This document shows positions 35,658-43,960 of a DNA stretch of 64,000 nucleotides, piece after piece. How positions within the stretch are numbered: the first letter of the stretch is position 1; every line of letters starts with the position of its first letter. Source of the DNA: Actinomyces marseillensis (GTDB taxonomy: Bacteria > Actinomycetota > Actinomycetes > Actinomycetales > Actinomycetaceae); contig NZ_LT707420.1 of assembly GCF_900155605.1 (NCBI RefSeq), forward strand, positions 1,234,842 through 1,298,841, read 5' to 3'. The notes beneath the pieces were generated by a model. That model ran no database searches and was not told the DNA's origin. It saw nothing but the letters and a program-made list of their open reading frames with translations. The position numbers and the translations under genes are program-made.

Positions 35658-36785
35658 ATGGACGCATCCACCCAGCGAAGCCTCGCACGTATCATCAGCC
35701 ATGGCCTCGTCAAAGCCACTGCAGCTGAGGACCCTTGTGATGCTGTGCGCACGCTTCTTGCTCTCCAGGCACAGCAGCCTTCCTCGGTTCCTTGGGCAAT
35801 CAATCTTCGCCTTCGTGCCCCTTCGATTGCGCAGATTGATCAGGCTTTTGAAAACTGTCTGCTTGTGCGTTCGTGGCCCATGCGAGGGACTATTCACGTC
35901 ACCTGCGGCGAGGACCATCATTGGCTCCGTTTGCTGCTGCGGCATCGATATAACGGATGGCTCCAATCTTTCGAAGAAGAGGGATTGAGTCGGGGCCTCG
36001 TCAAAGAAGCGGCACAGATCGCGTGCAAGCAGATTCATGACTTCGGCCCGCAAAGTCGAGAAGAACTCTGCAGCACATGGGAGGCGGCAGGGATCCGAAC
36101 AGGGACTGGCCCACAGCGCGAGGCCGCACGTCGAGCAGGGGAGAAGGGGATCTTCGTTGATCGCCGGCACCTCTTCTTGGACCTACATATTTCTGGTTAT
36201 CTTGCTGCTGGCCCGAGGCGGGGAAATTCTTTCCTTTTCATTGACGCGGGCAAGCTGGCGCCCGCGGAGGGTGTCGCGCAGGGAGAAAAAGATTACGAGG
36301 CCGCGCTGGTAAACCTTGCGCGCCGTTACGCCTGGGGACACGGGCCAGTGAGCGCTGAAGACCTTGCGCGTTGGGCGGGTATACCCAAGCGCGAGGCGGC
36401 TCGAGCTTTAGAGGGGGCCGCACAGGAAAAACGTGGGCACAGCTTTCCGATTATCCACACTCCGATGGGGTATCACCGTGCAGATCTTGACGCACTCCTG
36501 TGCGCTCATGGCGAGGAAGCCCGTTCGCTCATTTGCTTTCCTTCTTTTGATGAGATTCATGTTGGTTATGCAGACCGTTCGTGTCTGGCCGACGCTCAAG
36601 CAGAACACGCGATTTGTCCGACGAAGAACGGAATGTTTCGGCCTTTCATCATTGAAAATGGCCGTGTCATTGCGGTGAAAGACCCGCGCGCGGGATATCA
36701 ATTTGTCGAATCTTATGAGGGAACACCCTCTTTAGGACGTCTTGAACAAGCGGAGGCGATTGCTCAAGTGATGAGTGGAAATTGA
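35658..36785 (+). CDS. Winged-helix HTH_42 protein, AlkZ-like DNA glycosylase candidate
   Basis: The 375-residue protein has the layout of the winged-helix DNA-binding domain family (HTH_42/DUF1006). The Gln-x-Gln motif at residues 37-39 (LALQAQQPSSVPWAI) corresponds in position and form to the catalytic QxQ of AlkZ glycosylases, which unhook bulky alkyl or crosslink adducts. The central RSWPMRGTIHV segment and the later GPVSAEDLARWAGI wing region are family features. Immediate linkage to nucS suggests a DNA-repair role; this is inference. No secondary-metabolite cluster is visible that would require self-resistance. Confidence 0.78.
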   Translation: MDASTQRSLARIISHGLVKATAAEDPCDAVRTLLALQAQQPSSVPWAINLRLRAPSIAQIDQAFENCLLVRSWPMRGTIHVTCGEDHHWLRLLLRHRYNGWLQSFEEEGLSRGLVKEAAQIACKQIHDFGPQSREELCSTWEAAGIRTGTGPQREAARRAGEKGIFVDRRHLFLDLHISGYLAAGPRRGNSFLFIDAGKLAPAEGVAQGEKDYEAALVNLARRYAWGHGPVSAEDLARWAGIPKREAARALEGAAQEKRGHSFPIIHTPMGYHRADLDALLCAHGEEARSLICFPSFDEIHVGYADRSCLADAQAEHAICPTKNGMFRPFIIENGRVIAVKDPRAGYQFVESYEGTPSLGRLEQAEAIAQVMSGN

Positions 36786-36821
36786 CTGCGAAAGCGCTGG
36801 TCAGTGTGACAAAATAGGGCT

Positions 36822-38012
36822 ATGGATCAACAAATTATGCGAGGCCGCGTAATCCTGAAGGACTCCATCATTGACGATGGTGTTATTGAGATCGAAGGCC
36901 AATTCATTACCCGTGTATGTGCCGCTGCAGACTATGAAGGAGATCTTCCTGCCCCCAGTGATTCAACCTTCCTTCCCGGGCTGGTTGATGTCCATTGCCA
37001 CGGTGGCGGCGGTGAATCTTTCCCCAATGCAACGACTGGCGAAGCCGCAATGGTTGCGGTTATGGAACACCGTCGCCATGGAACGACCAGCCTAGTTGCT
37101 TCATGCGTGACAGCCGATGCTGACACTTTGAAAGCCCGAGCCCGTACCCTTGCTTCTCTGGCCAAGCAGGGGGAGCTTGCGGGAATCCATTTCGAGGGTC
37201 CCTTCGTTTCGCACGCACGTTGTGGAGCGCAAGACCCCACCTATATCGTCGATCCCGATCCCGATCTCACTCGAGAATTGATCGAGCTGTGTGAGGGGTA
37301 TGCCCTCTCCATGACCCTTGCCCCCGAAAAGCCTCGTGCATATGGTGAAGGCTCGGTTGCGGAAGCCCTGATTGACGGGGGAGCGCTTCCCTCCTGGGGA
37401 CATACGGATTCGACCTCTGTATATGCTCGTGAGGCATTGGAATACTCGCGGCTCCGTTTTGCCCAGTCCAACACCAGCCGTGGCCCGCGCGCGACCATTA
37501 CCCACCTCTTCAATGGGATGCGTCCGCTTCACCACCGCGATACCGGCCCGATCGCAGAGTTCCTCTCTGATGCCGCGCGCGGCGGGGCAGTTGCCGAACT
37601 CATCTGCGACAACGTCCATGTCGATCCGCTGTTGGTTCGTGACGTTTACGAGTTGGTGGGCCGCGACCACGTTGTCTTTATTACGGACGCAATGGCAGCT
37701 GCCGGTATGCCCGACGGCGCCTACACCCTCGGTCCTCAAGACGTTGTGGTTCGTGATGGTATTGCCCGTCTCGCTCAAGGAGAATCCATTGCAGGTGGAA
37801 CTGCACACCTGCTGGATTGTGTGCGTGTTGCGTCCACTCTTGGTGGGATTCCGCTGATCGATGCGGTCTACATGGCCTCGGTACAGGGCGCAACCATCCT
37901 GGGGGATGAGCGCATCGGTTCCTTGGAGGCCGGTAAGTTCGCCGATGTGGTCGAGGTCGATTCTGCTCTTAATGTGCGTCGGGTTTTACGCCGTGGCACA
38001 GTAGTGGAGTGA
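36822..38012 (+). CDS. nagA: N-acetylglucosamine-6-phosphate deacetylase
   Basis: This 396-residue amidohydrolase removes acetate from GlcNAc-6-phosphate for amino-sugar use and wall recycling. Metal and substrate motifs are DVHCHGGGGESF, GIHFEGPF, WGHTDS, THLFNGM and FITDAMAAAGMPDG. The start at 36822 is preceded by CAAAAT 6 bases upstream and has only a poor ribosome site, so it may be leaderless. Its stop overlaps the next gene (GTGA). nagB is not in the window. Confidence 0.95.
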   Translation: MDQQIMRGRVILKDSIIDDGVIEIEGQFITRVCAAADYEGDLPAPSDSTFLPGLVDVHCHGGGGESFPNATTGEAAMVAVMEHRRHGTTSLVASCVTADADTLKARARTLASLAKQGELAGIHFEGPFVSHARCGAQDPTYIVDPDPDLTRELIELCEGYALSMTLAPEKPRAYGEGSVAEALIDGGALPSWGHTDSTSVYAREALEYSRLRFAQSNTSRGPRATITHLFNGMRPLHHRDTGPIAEFLSDAARGGAVAELICDNVHVDPLLVRDVYELVGRDHVVFITDAMAAAGMPDGAYTLGPQDVVVRDGIARLAQGESIAGGTAHLLDCVRVASTLGGIPLIDAVYMASVQGATILGDERIGSLEAGKFADVVEVDSALNVRRVLRRGTVVE

Positions 38013-38305
38013 GAGGAAAGCGATCGCGTAAGCGTCCATGGGGCGAGAGCAGGCCACTTCAGGTCTCTTCTCTCGCCTCAATGGCGCACAGTGAAATTGG
38101 ACCCGATGGTGATTACTATCAGGTTCAATATCTTCGGACCTCTTCTAAAACCTACACATGTCCCGCGTGTTTGCAGCCTGTCACGGTGGGGAGTGCGCAT
38201 GTTGTCGCATGGCCTGAAGAACGTGCCTACGGTTTAGAACAGGGTGTTCGCGCTCGGCGACACTGGCACCTTAACTGTTGGAAACGTGGTCTTCGACCGG
38301 CATAA
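38009..38305 (+). CDS. Small conserved Cys/His protein (putative zinc or HNH-like domain)
   Basis: The 98-residue protein has a basic N-terminus, CPAC in YTCPACLQPVTVGSAHVVAW, and HWHLNCW near the C-terminus. The CxxC...HWHxxCW layout is seen in small actinobacterial proteins often annotated only as ATP/GTP-binding or hypothetical. A bound zinc is likely. It overlaps nagA by 4 bases. Confidence 0.65.
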   Translation: MRGKRSRKRPWGESRPLQVSSLASMAHSEIGPDGDYYQVQYLRTSSKTYTCPACLQPVTVGSAHVVAWPEERAYGLEQGVRARRHWHLNCWKRGLRPA

Positions 38306-38420
38306 TGGGCGTGATTGGCTACGTGCACGTGGCGTGAGACACCTCCAGTATGCACTCGTGTTGTTTGCCCGTAGAGTTACAACTAGAGGTTGACAGTATC
38401 CCATTACTAGGAGAGTCCGA
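38306..38420 (+). other. 115-bp intergenic region before the envelope-protein trio
   Basis: No gene is seen. TTGACA occurs at 38391-38396 but has no suitable -10 downstream. TAGGAGAG at 38408-38415 is the ribosome site for the GTG at 38421. Confidence 0.4.
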
Positions 38421-39701
38421 GTGGATCAGCTCAAGAGATTTCCAGGAGCAGTTGCCGCATGTGCAGTTGCGGTGATTGCAGCGATCGTTGCCGTGTTGGC
38501 TTTAACTATTTGGAAGCCTGCGCAGCAAATTAGCGCCTCTGCTTCACCCGAGCAGCCGGTTGTTATTACCCGCGAGGGGCTTTTCCAGCTTGAGAGCGGC
38601 GAAGTGACGGTGACCGCTTCTTCGGCATCTGGTCAACAAGTCACGATGGCATTGGGCACGTCTTCTGATGTCCGAGGATGGGTTTCGGATCTGTCCTACG
38701 CTGAAATTACTGGTATTTCTGCTAATCGCAGCAATCTTTTGACCCAGGGACATGACGCGCAAGTAAGTGCACCTCCCACGCCAACGCCTTCTCCTTCTCC
38801 TTCGAGCGATCAACCTCAGAACCCGGAGGCTTCCCCCCAGCCTTCGCCTTCCACGAGCGCAACGCCGAGTTTGTCGGCAGCTGGCGGAGATATGTGGCTT
38901 GACGAGGCCACCGCCGCCTCGAGCGCGACAATGACACTTCGCGATGTCCCCGCAGGTCGCTCTCTCGTCATTACTTCGGATGGGAAGACTGCATCCGACC
39001 TGACCGTCACCATGACGTGGAAGACCCCGCATAAGAACATCTTGGCTATTGCTTCGGGAATCATTGCTCTGATCTTCCTGCTTGTCGCTGGTGCACTGGT
39101 GGGCTTTTCTCTTTGGCACGAACGTCAAAGCTCGGATACGGGTGCTGACGAAGATGATCCTCAGGCTCCTTCGAAGGCGCTGTCTTTCTTTGAGGAAGAA
39201 GCTACTGGCGAGCCGGAACTCCAATCGACAGAAGATGATGAAGTCGTGGAAGAAGAGGAACTTCATTCCGCTGAAAATCAGGAGGGTTCCGAGGAAGAAG
39301 AAAGCCCAGACGATGACTATTCCCCCGAGGATCCAGAGAATCTCGATGAAACTGAGGGCAGTGCACAGCCTGAAGAAGAGCCGCGGTTTGGCCGCCACGG
39401 GATTGTGAGCGAGGATGAACACGTTGATCCTCCCCAGCGTGAATCCACGGACACCGGCATTATCGACTTGTCGAGCATTCGACCCGGTGCTGTCCTGCCA
39501 TCTCGTCGTGCACTCCGTCAGGCACGTGAAAATGGCGAGAATCGCGTGGTCATTGGTGGACAGGAATTCGACACTGGACTGATTCCACAGGTTTCCAAGG
39601 ATGAAGAAGGATCAGTCGAAGAAACTGCCGAGAAGCGTCCTTGGGGGCAGATTATCGGTGGATGGATGTCCTCTAAGGAACGCGGAAAGAAGGAGCAGTG
39701 A
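38421..39701 (+). CDS. Two-pass envelope protein with Pro/Ser linker and acidic cytoplasmic tail
   Basis: This 426-residue protein is not recognised. It has a membrane helix at residues 9-31, an extracytoplasmic part with a Pro/Ser/Thr-rich linker (about 117-150, PTPTPSPSPS), and a second helix at 207-231. A tail follows that is extremely Glu/Asp-rich from about 241 to 330. The last 80 residues contain a more ordered segment (IIDLSSIRPGAVLPSRRALRQAR). AGGAGAG precedes GTG 38421. It is followed after one base by a lipoprotein and then a YbbN-like protein, suggesting a shared envelope role. Confidence 0.65.
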   Translation: MDQLKRFPGAVAACAVAVIAAIVAVLALTIWKPAQQISASASPEQPVVITREGLFQLESGEVTVTASSASGQQVTMALGTSSDVRGWVSDLSYAEITGISANRSNLLTQGHDAQVSAPPTPTPSPSPSSDQPQNPEASPQPSPSTSATPSLSAAGGDMWLDEATAASSATMTLRDVPAGRSLVITSDGKTASDLTVTMTWKTPHKNILAIASGIIALIFLLVAGALVGFSLWHERQSSDTGADEDDPQAPSKALSFFEEEATGEPELQSTEDDEVVEEEELHSAENQEGSEEEESPDDDYSPEDPENLDETEGSAQPEEEPRFGRHGIVSEDEHVDPPQRESTDTGIIDLSSIRPGAVLPSRRALRQARENGENRVVIGGQEFDTGLIPQVSKDEEGSVEETAEKRPWGQIIGGWMSSKERGKKEQ

Positions 39702-39702
39702 C

Positions 39703-40716
39703 ATGAACGCACGACGTTTTCTTCCTGTTTTTGTTGTTCCGGCTTTCCTTTTGGCTGCCTGCGGCAGTGGGGATTTGGTTGCTCCCGAAACTACTGCCCA
39801 GGCCTCGGCAAGTGCTCCGAACTTAGATTCTGCCCGTGTCGAACGCATTCTTGATTCGATTCAAGACACGCTCAACACGGCGGATGCTAGCCGCGATCCC
39901 GCACTTCTTCAAGCACGTCTTGAAGGTGGCGCACTGCGTATGCGCACGGACCAATATGCTGCCGCAAAAGCAACAAATACTGAGGTCTCCAAACTCATTG
40001 TGAATGAAGGATCAGTTGCGGTCTCGAATTCAAATGATTGGCCTCGCGTCATTGTGAATGTTTCGAACCTGGATCAAACCTCTTTGCCGGTGATCGCTTT
40101 CGCAGTCCAAGAGGATGCGCGCTCGCAGTACAAACTTCTGGGGTGGGCGCGTGCGCTCGGAGGCGCGCAGTTCCAGCTCGATAATATGGAAAAGGGTTCC
40201 GCACCTTTGACTGCGGATGCTCAGGGCTACGTCAAGACTCCGAAGGAAGCTCTGCAGGGCTACGTTGATATGCTCAACTCCGGCAATGCTGGAAACGACC
40301 AGTATTCCGGTGATGATTTTGCTCGCCGCTATCTTCAAGACGCAAAGAGCCTGAATGATGCTGTGCAAGCCGCAGGAAACGTTCAAGCCCATGCTGAAAT
40401 CTCGGACGAGTTCCCCATCGTTGGTGTCCAGCTGGTTGATGGTTCATCACTGGTCGTCGCTTCCTTCACCTATACTCAGACCTATCAGCGCACTGTTGCT
40501 CGCTCGACAATGCGTCTGGGAGGAACGACTGCAGCACTTGCTGAAGGTGACGATGACACCGTTAAGGGGAAAGCAACAGCGACCTACGTTGCAACGGTCC
40601 TCTTGCACGTCCCAAAGTCGGGTTCTGATTCACAGGTGATCAGTGTGGTGGGTGCCGAACGAGCACTTGGCTCGGTCGTAAAAGACGATAACGCGGGCAA
40701 CCCTGATCAACGTTAA
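39703..40716 (+). CDS. Secreted lipoprotein of unknown function
   Basis: The 337-residue protein has a lipoprotein signal: basic MNARRF, a hydrophobic core and the lipobox LLAAC, with Cys at about residue 20. The mature part is rich in Ala, Asp, Ser and Thr and has no domain I can name. AAGGAG overlaps the end of the preceding gene and its ATG lies one base after that stop, so the two are coupled. Confidence 0.72.
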   Translation: MNARRFLPVFVVPAFLLAACGSGDLVAPETTAQASASAPNLDSARVERILDSIQDTLNTADASRDPALLQARLEGGALRMRTDQYAAAKATNTEVSKLIVNEGSVAVSNSNDWPRVIVNVSNLDQTSLPVIAFAVQEDARSQYKLLGWARALGGAQFQLDNMEKGSAPLTADAQGYVKTPKEALQGYVDMLNSGNAGNDQYSGDDFARRYLQDAKSLNDAVQAAGNVQAHAEISDEFPIVGVQLVDGSSLVVASFTYTQTYQRTVARSTMRLGGTTAALAEGDDDTVKGKATATYVATVLLHVPKSGSDSQVISVVGAERALGSVVKDDNAGNPDQR

Positions 40717-40731
40717 GGGAGATTAATAGAC

Positions 40732-41652
40732 ATGAATAACGAGGCTCACAACCCTCAGCCTGCAGATTCTCACGGCGCCGTGGATTTGAGCGCCGCGGCA
40801 GCGCGAGGTAACTCTTCGGGTGGAGTACAGCCGGCAGCCCAGGGAAATCCTGCGATGCAGGCTCCGACGTCCCAGCGGGGGACGGGCCTTGATATTCCTC
40901 TGGTCGATACCTGCGATGATTCGACTTTCGAGGCCGTCGCCGCGCGCTCTCAGCAGGTCCCCGTGGTCATTGTGCTGTGGGCAGCGCAGTCATTGGAGTC
41001 CAAGCAGCTTCTGGCAACTTTAGAAGAACTTGCTCGTGACAAGATGGGCGCTTTCCAGCTTGTGGAGATCGATGTCGCTCGTGCACCACGCGTTGCGCAG
41101 GCCTTCCAAGTACAAGTTATTCCCACTGTTGTCGCTTTGGTCGGTGCCCGCCCGGTTCCTCTCTTCCAAGGAGTTGCGCCTAAGGAACAGATCGCACCGG
41201 TTATCGATGATCTTCTTCGAGCCGCCCAGCAAATGGGCGTGAACGGACGAGTTGCTGTCAGCGGAGAGGACGTCGCTAAGCCGATCCCCGAAGAACATCT
41301 TCCGGCTCTAGAAGCTGAAGAACGCGGTGACTTAGAAGGCGCACGCGCGGCTTGGGACAAGATTATTGAGTTGAATCCTCGTGACGAAGACGCGAAAGAT
41401 CATCGCGCACGCGTGAATCTTCGATTGCGTGAAAGCTCAGCAAGCGATGATCCCTCTGCCCGCGCCGACGCACTCTTTGCCGCAGGCCAGCACGCCGAGG
41501 CTTTCGAGGTTCTCTTGCAGCTCATGGAAGACGCCTCGGAAGAAGAAAAGGAAGACTACCGCGTTCGTCTCTTGGATCTTTTCCGCATTGCCGGAAGCAC
41601 TCCTGAAGTTAAGGCTGCTCGTCGTCGTCTCTCATCCCTGTTGATGATCTGA
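40732..41652 (+). CDS. YbbN/CnoX-like co-chaperone: thioredoxin-fold plus TPR-like domain
   Basis: The 306-residue protein has a disordered N-terminus (about 1-50). A thioredoxin fold (about 55-165) follows with VVIVLWAAQSLESKQLL and the cis-Pro segment VIPTVVALV, then a helical tetratricopeptide-like domain ending in the family motif RRRLSSLL. The place of the thioredoxin CxxC is taken by AQSLES, with no Cys, so it cannot be a redox thioredoxin. E. coli CnoX likewise protects clients by holding rather than by classical disulfide reduction. It ends the envelope trio. Confidence 0.85.
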   Translation: MNNEAHNPQPADSHGAVDLSAAAARGNSSGGVQPAAQGNPAMQAPTSQRGTGLDIPLVDTCDDSTFEAVAARSQQVPVVIVLWAAQSLESKQLLATLEELARDKMGAFQLVEIDVARAPRVAQAFQVQVIPTVVALVGARPVPLFQGVAPKEQIAPVIDDLLRAAQQMGVNGRVAVSGEDVAKPIPEEHLPALEAEERGDLEGARAAWDKIIELNPRDEDAKDHRARVNLRLRESSASDDPSARADALFAAGQHAEAFEVLLQLMEDASEEEKEDYRVRLLDLFRIAGSTPEVKAARRRLSSLLMI

Positions 41653-41682
41653 TCAGACGGCGCCTCACTGTAGAGCACATTA

Positions 41683-41724
41683 GAGGGAGGGGGTGCGGAT
41701 CCCAGGATCCGCACCCCCTCCCTC
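41683..41724. terminator. Very strong hairpin between the YbbN-like gene and glgB
   Basis: A perfect 20-bp stem starting GAGGGAGGGGGTGCGGATCC has a minimal loop at the centre. It separates convergent genes, with CTCTTGC following on the plus strand. Confidence 0.88.
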
Positions 41725-41737
41725 TTGCTAAAAGCCG

Positions 41738-43924
41738 TTACTTTTCCGGAGCGAGCCAGAGTCCGCCGAGAGGCGGAACCCGAAGTTCGACGGAGAAGGG
41801 CCGTCCATTCCACGGGATCTCTTCGGCGACAAGGTCTCCAATGTTGACCACTCCGGAACCACCGAAGGTCGGATCATCTGTGTTCACGACTTCGCGCCAG
41901 GTGCCACCGTGTGGTAAACCAACGCGGTAGCCCTCGTGTGGGTTACCCGCGAAGTTCACGACGCAGACAAGCTCATCGTGAGCGCTGTGTCCGCCAGCGG
42001 CCTCGGATTTGCGAATGTAGGAAATGAGGTTGTGGTCGCCATCGGAGGCGTCAATCCACTCAAATCCGGTGTAGGTGTCGTTCCACAGTGCGGCGTGGGC
42101 ACTGTAGAGTTCGTTCAAACGCGAGACCAAAGCGGCCATCCCAGCGTGATCGGGGCGATCGTAGAGCCACCAATCAAGAGAATAGCTTTCGTTCCACTCC
42201 TGCTCCTGGGCGAATTCTTGTCCCATGAAGAGGAGCTGCTTGCCGGGGTGAGACCACTGATAGGCGTAGAGAGCACGCAGGCCGGCCATCTGTTGCCAAT
42301 GGTCGCCCGGCATCTTTGAGACAAGCGCACCCTTACCATGAACAACCTCGTCGTGAGACAGCGGCAAGACATAGTTCTCGGAGAAGGCATAGACCAAGGA
42401 GAAGGTGAGTTCTCCGTGGTGCCAGCGGCGATTGACCGGATCTTCCGAGAGATAACGCAGGGTGTCATTCATCCACCCCATATTCCACTTCATACCGAAA
42501 CCGAGGCCTCCGCCGGAAGTCTGAGCAGTCACTCCTGGCCATGCGGTGGATTCTTCGGCAATCATGACGATGCCCGGGTGCAAGCGATATGCCGTTGCAG
42601 TTGCTTCTTGGAGGAAGGAGATCGCCTCGAGGTTTTCACGCCCACCATACTGGTTGGGGTGCCACTGACCGTCCTTACGGGAGTAATCGAGGTAGAGCAT
42701 CGATGCCACTGCGTCAACGCGCAGACCATCGATATGGAACTGGTCAAGCCAGTAGAGGGCATTGGCAACAAGGAAGTTACGAACTTCGGTGCGCCCAAAG
42801 TTAAAGACGTAGGTTCCCCAGTCCGGGTGTTCTCCGCGGAGGGGATCCGGATCTTCATAGAGGGGAGTGCCATCGAAACGGGCGAGTGCCCAGTCATCCT
42901 TGGGGAAGTGGGCAGGCACCCAGTCCAAGATCACACCGATGCCTTCTTGGTGAAGGCGATCGACCAGGTAACGGAAGTCGTCGGGGGTTCCGTAGCGCGA
43001 GGTTGGCGCGTAGTACGAGGTCACTTGGTATCCCCAGGAACCGCCGAAGGGATGCTCGGCAAGAGGCATGAACTCAACGTGCGTAAAGCCCATCTTCTTG
43101 ACGTAGGGGATGAGTTCATCGGCAAGGCCGCGGTATCCGAGATCTTGCTTCCATGAGCCTGCATGAACTTCGTAAATAGACATCGGACCCGAATGCGGAT
43201 TCGTGTGCTCCCGTGCGCGCAGCCACTCATCATCTTCCCACGTGTGGAACACATCGGTCACCACTGAAGCGGTTGCGGGAGGAATCTCAGTTGCTCGGGC
43301 CATCGGGTCGGCCTTTTGGAACCAATCACCCGAGGGGCCCTGGATTTCAAACTTGTAGCGAGCGCCTACTCCAACGCCTGGAACGAAGAGCTCCCACACT
43401 CCCGAGGCTCCCATGGAACGCATTGAGTGAGCGGTGCCATCCCAGAAGTTAAAGTCGCCGACGACGCGAACTGCGCGAGCATTGGGTGCCCACACTGCGA
43501 AGGCAACGCCGTCGACCGGTCCCATGACGCCATCAAAATGGGTGATATGCGCCCCTAGGACATCCCAGAGACGCTCATGGCGTCCCTCGCCGATGAGATA
43601 GGTGTCCATCTCTCCGAGAGTCGGGAGGAAACGATAGGGATCATCAACGACTTGCGAATGATCTCCGTAGGTGACGCGCAGGCGGTAGTCGGGGATAACG
43701 TCTGCTTCGAAAGCACACACCCAGACCCCGGAATGCTCGTGGGCCGCGGGAAGTGTCTTATCAGGAGTAATCACCTCGACAGAATCTGCCAAGTGGTGAA
43801 CACAACGAATGGTGACGACGCCGTCACTAAGGTGTGCTCCCAACACATCGTGAGGAAGAGCGTAGCGTCCTTCGGCTACTGCATCGAGGACGTCTGTGGC
43901 CACTGATGTCGCTTGAGGTTCCAT
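41738..43924 (-). CDS. glgB: 1,4-alpha-glucan branching enzyme
   Basis: The 728-residue GH13 enzyme introduces alpha-1,6 branches into glycogen. It has an N-terminal glycogen-binding region, the CBM48 domain, then the catalytic barrel. The nucleophile is in [19 protein letters not shown], the acid in [13 protein letters not shown], and the third acid region is [12 protein letters not shown]. It lies 36 bases after glgE and is probably co-transcribed with it; in the GlgE pathway GlgB branches the chains made by GlgE. Confidence 0.97.
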   Translation of the reverse strand: MEPQATSVATDVLDAVAEGRYALPHDVLGAHLSDGVVTIRCVHHLADSVEVITPDKTLPAAHEHSGVWVCAFEADVIPDYRLRVTYGDHSQVVDDPYRFLPTLGEMDTYLIGEGRHERLWDVLGAHITHFDGVMGPVDGVAFAVWAPNARAVRVVGDFNFWDGTAHSMRSMGASGVWELFVPGVGVGARYKFEIQGPSGDWFQKADPMARATEIPPATASVVTDVFHTWEDDEWLRAREHTNPHSGPMSIYEVHAGSWKQDLGYRGLADELIPYVKKMGFTHVEFMPLAEHPFGGSWGYQVTSYYAPTSRYGTPDDFRYLVDRLHQEGIGVILDWVPAHFPKDDWALARFDGTPLYEDPDPLRGEHPDWGTYVFNFGRTEVRNFLVANALYWLDQFHIDGLRVDAVASMLYLDYSRKDGQWHPNQYGGRENLEAISFLQEATATAYRLHPGIVMIAEESTAWPGVTAQTSGGGLGFGMKWNMGWMNDTLRYLSEDPVNRRWHHGELTFSLVYAFSENYVLPLSHDEVVHGKGALVSKMPGDHWQQMAGLRALYAYQWSHPGKQLLFMGQEFAQEQEWNESYSLDWWLYDRPDHAGMAALVSRLNELYSAHAALWNDTYTGFEWIDASDGDHNLISYIRKSEAAGGHSAHDELVCVVNFAGNPHEGYRVGLPHGGTWREVVNTDDPTFGGSGVVNIGDLVAEEIPWNGRPFSVELRVPPLGGLWLAPEK

Positions 43925-43960
43925 GTGTTCATCATCTCATGTTCGAAGGTGATCGTGTAA

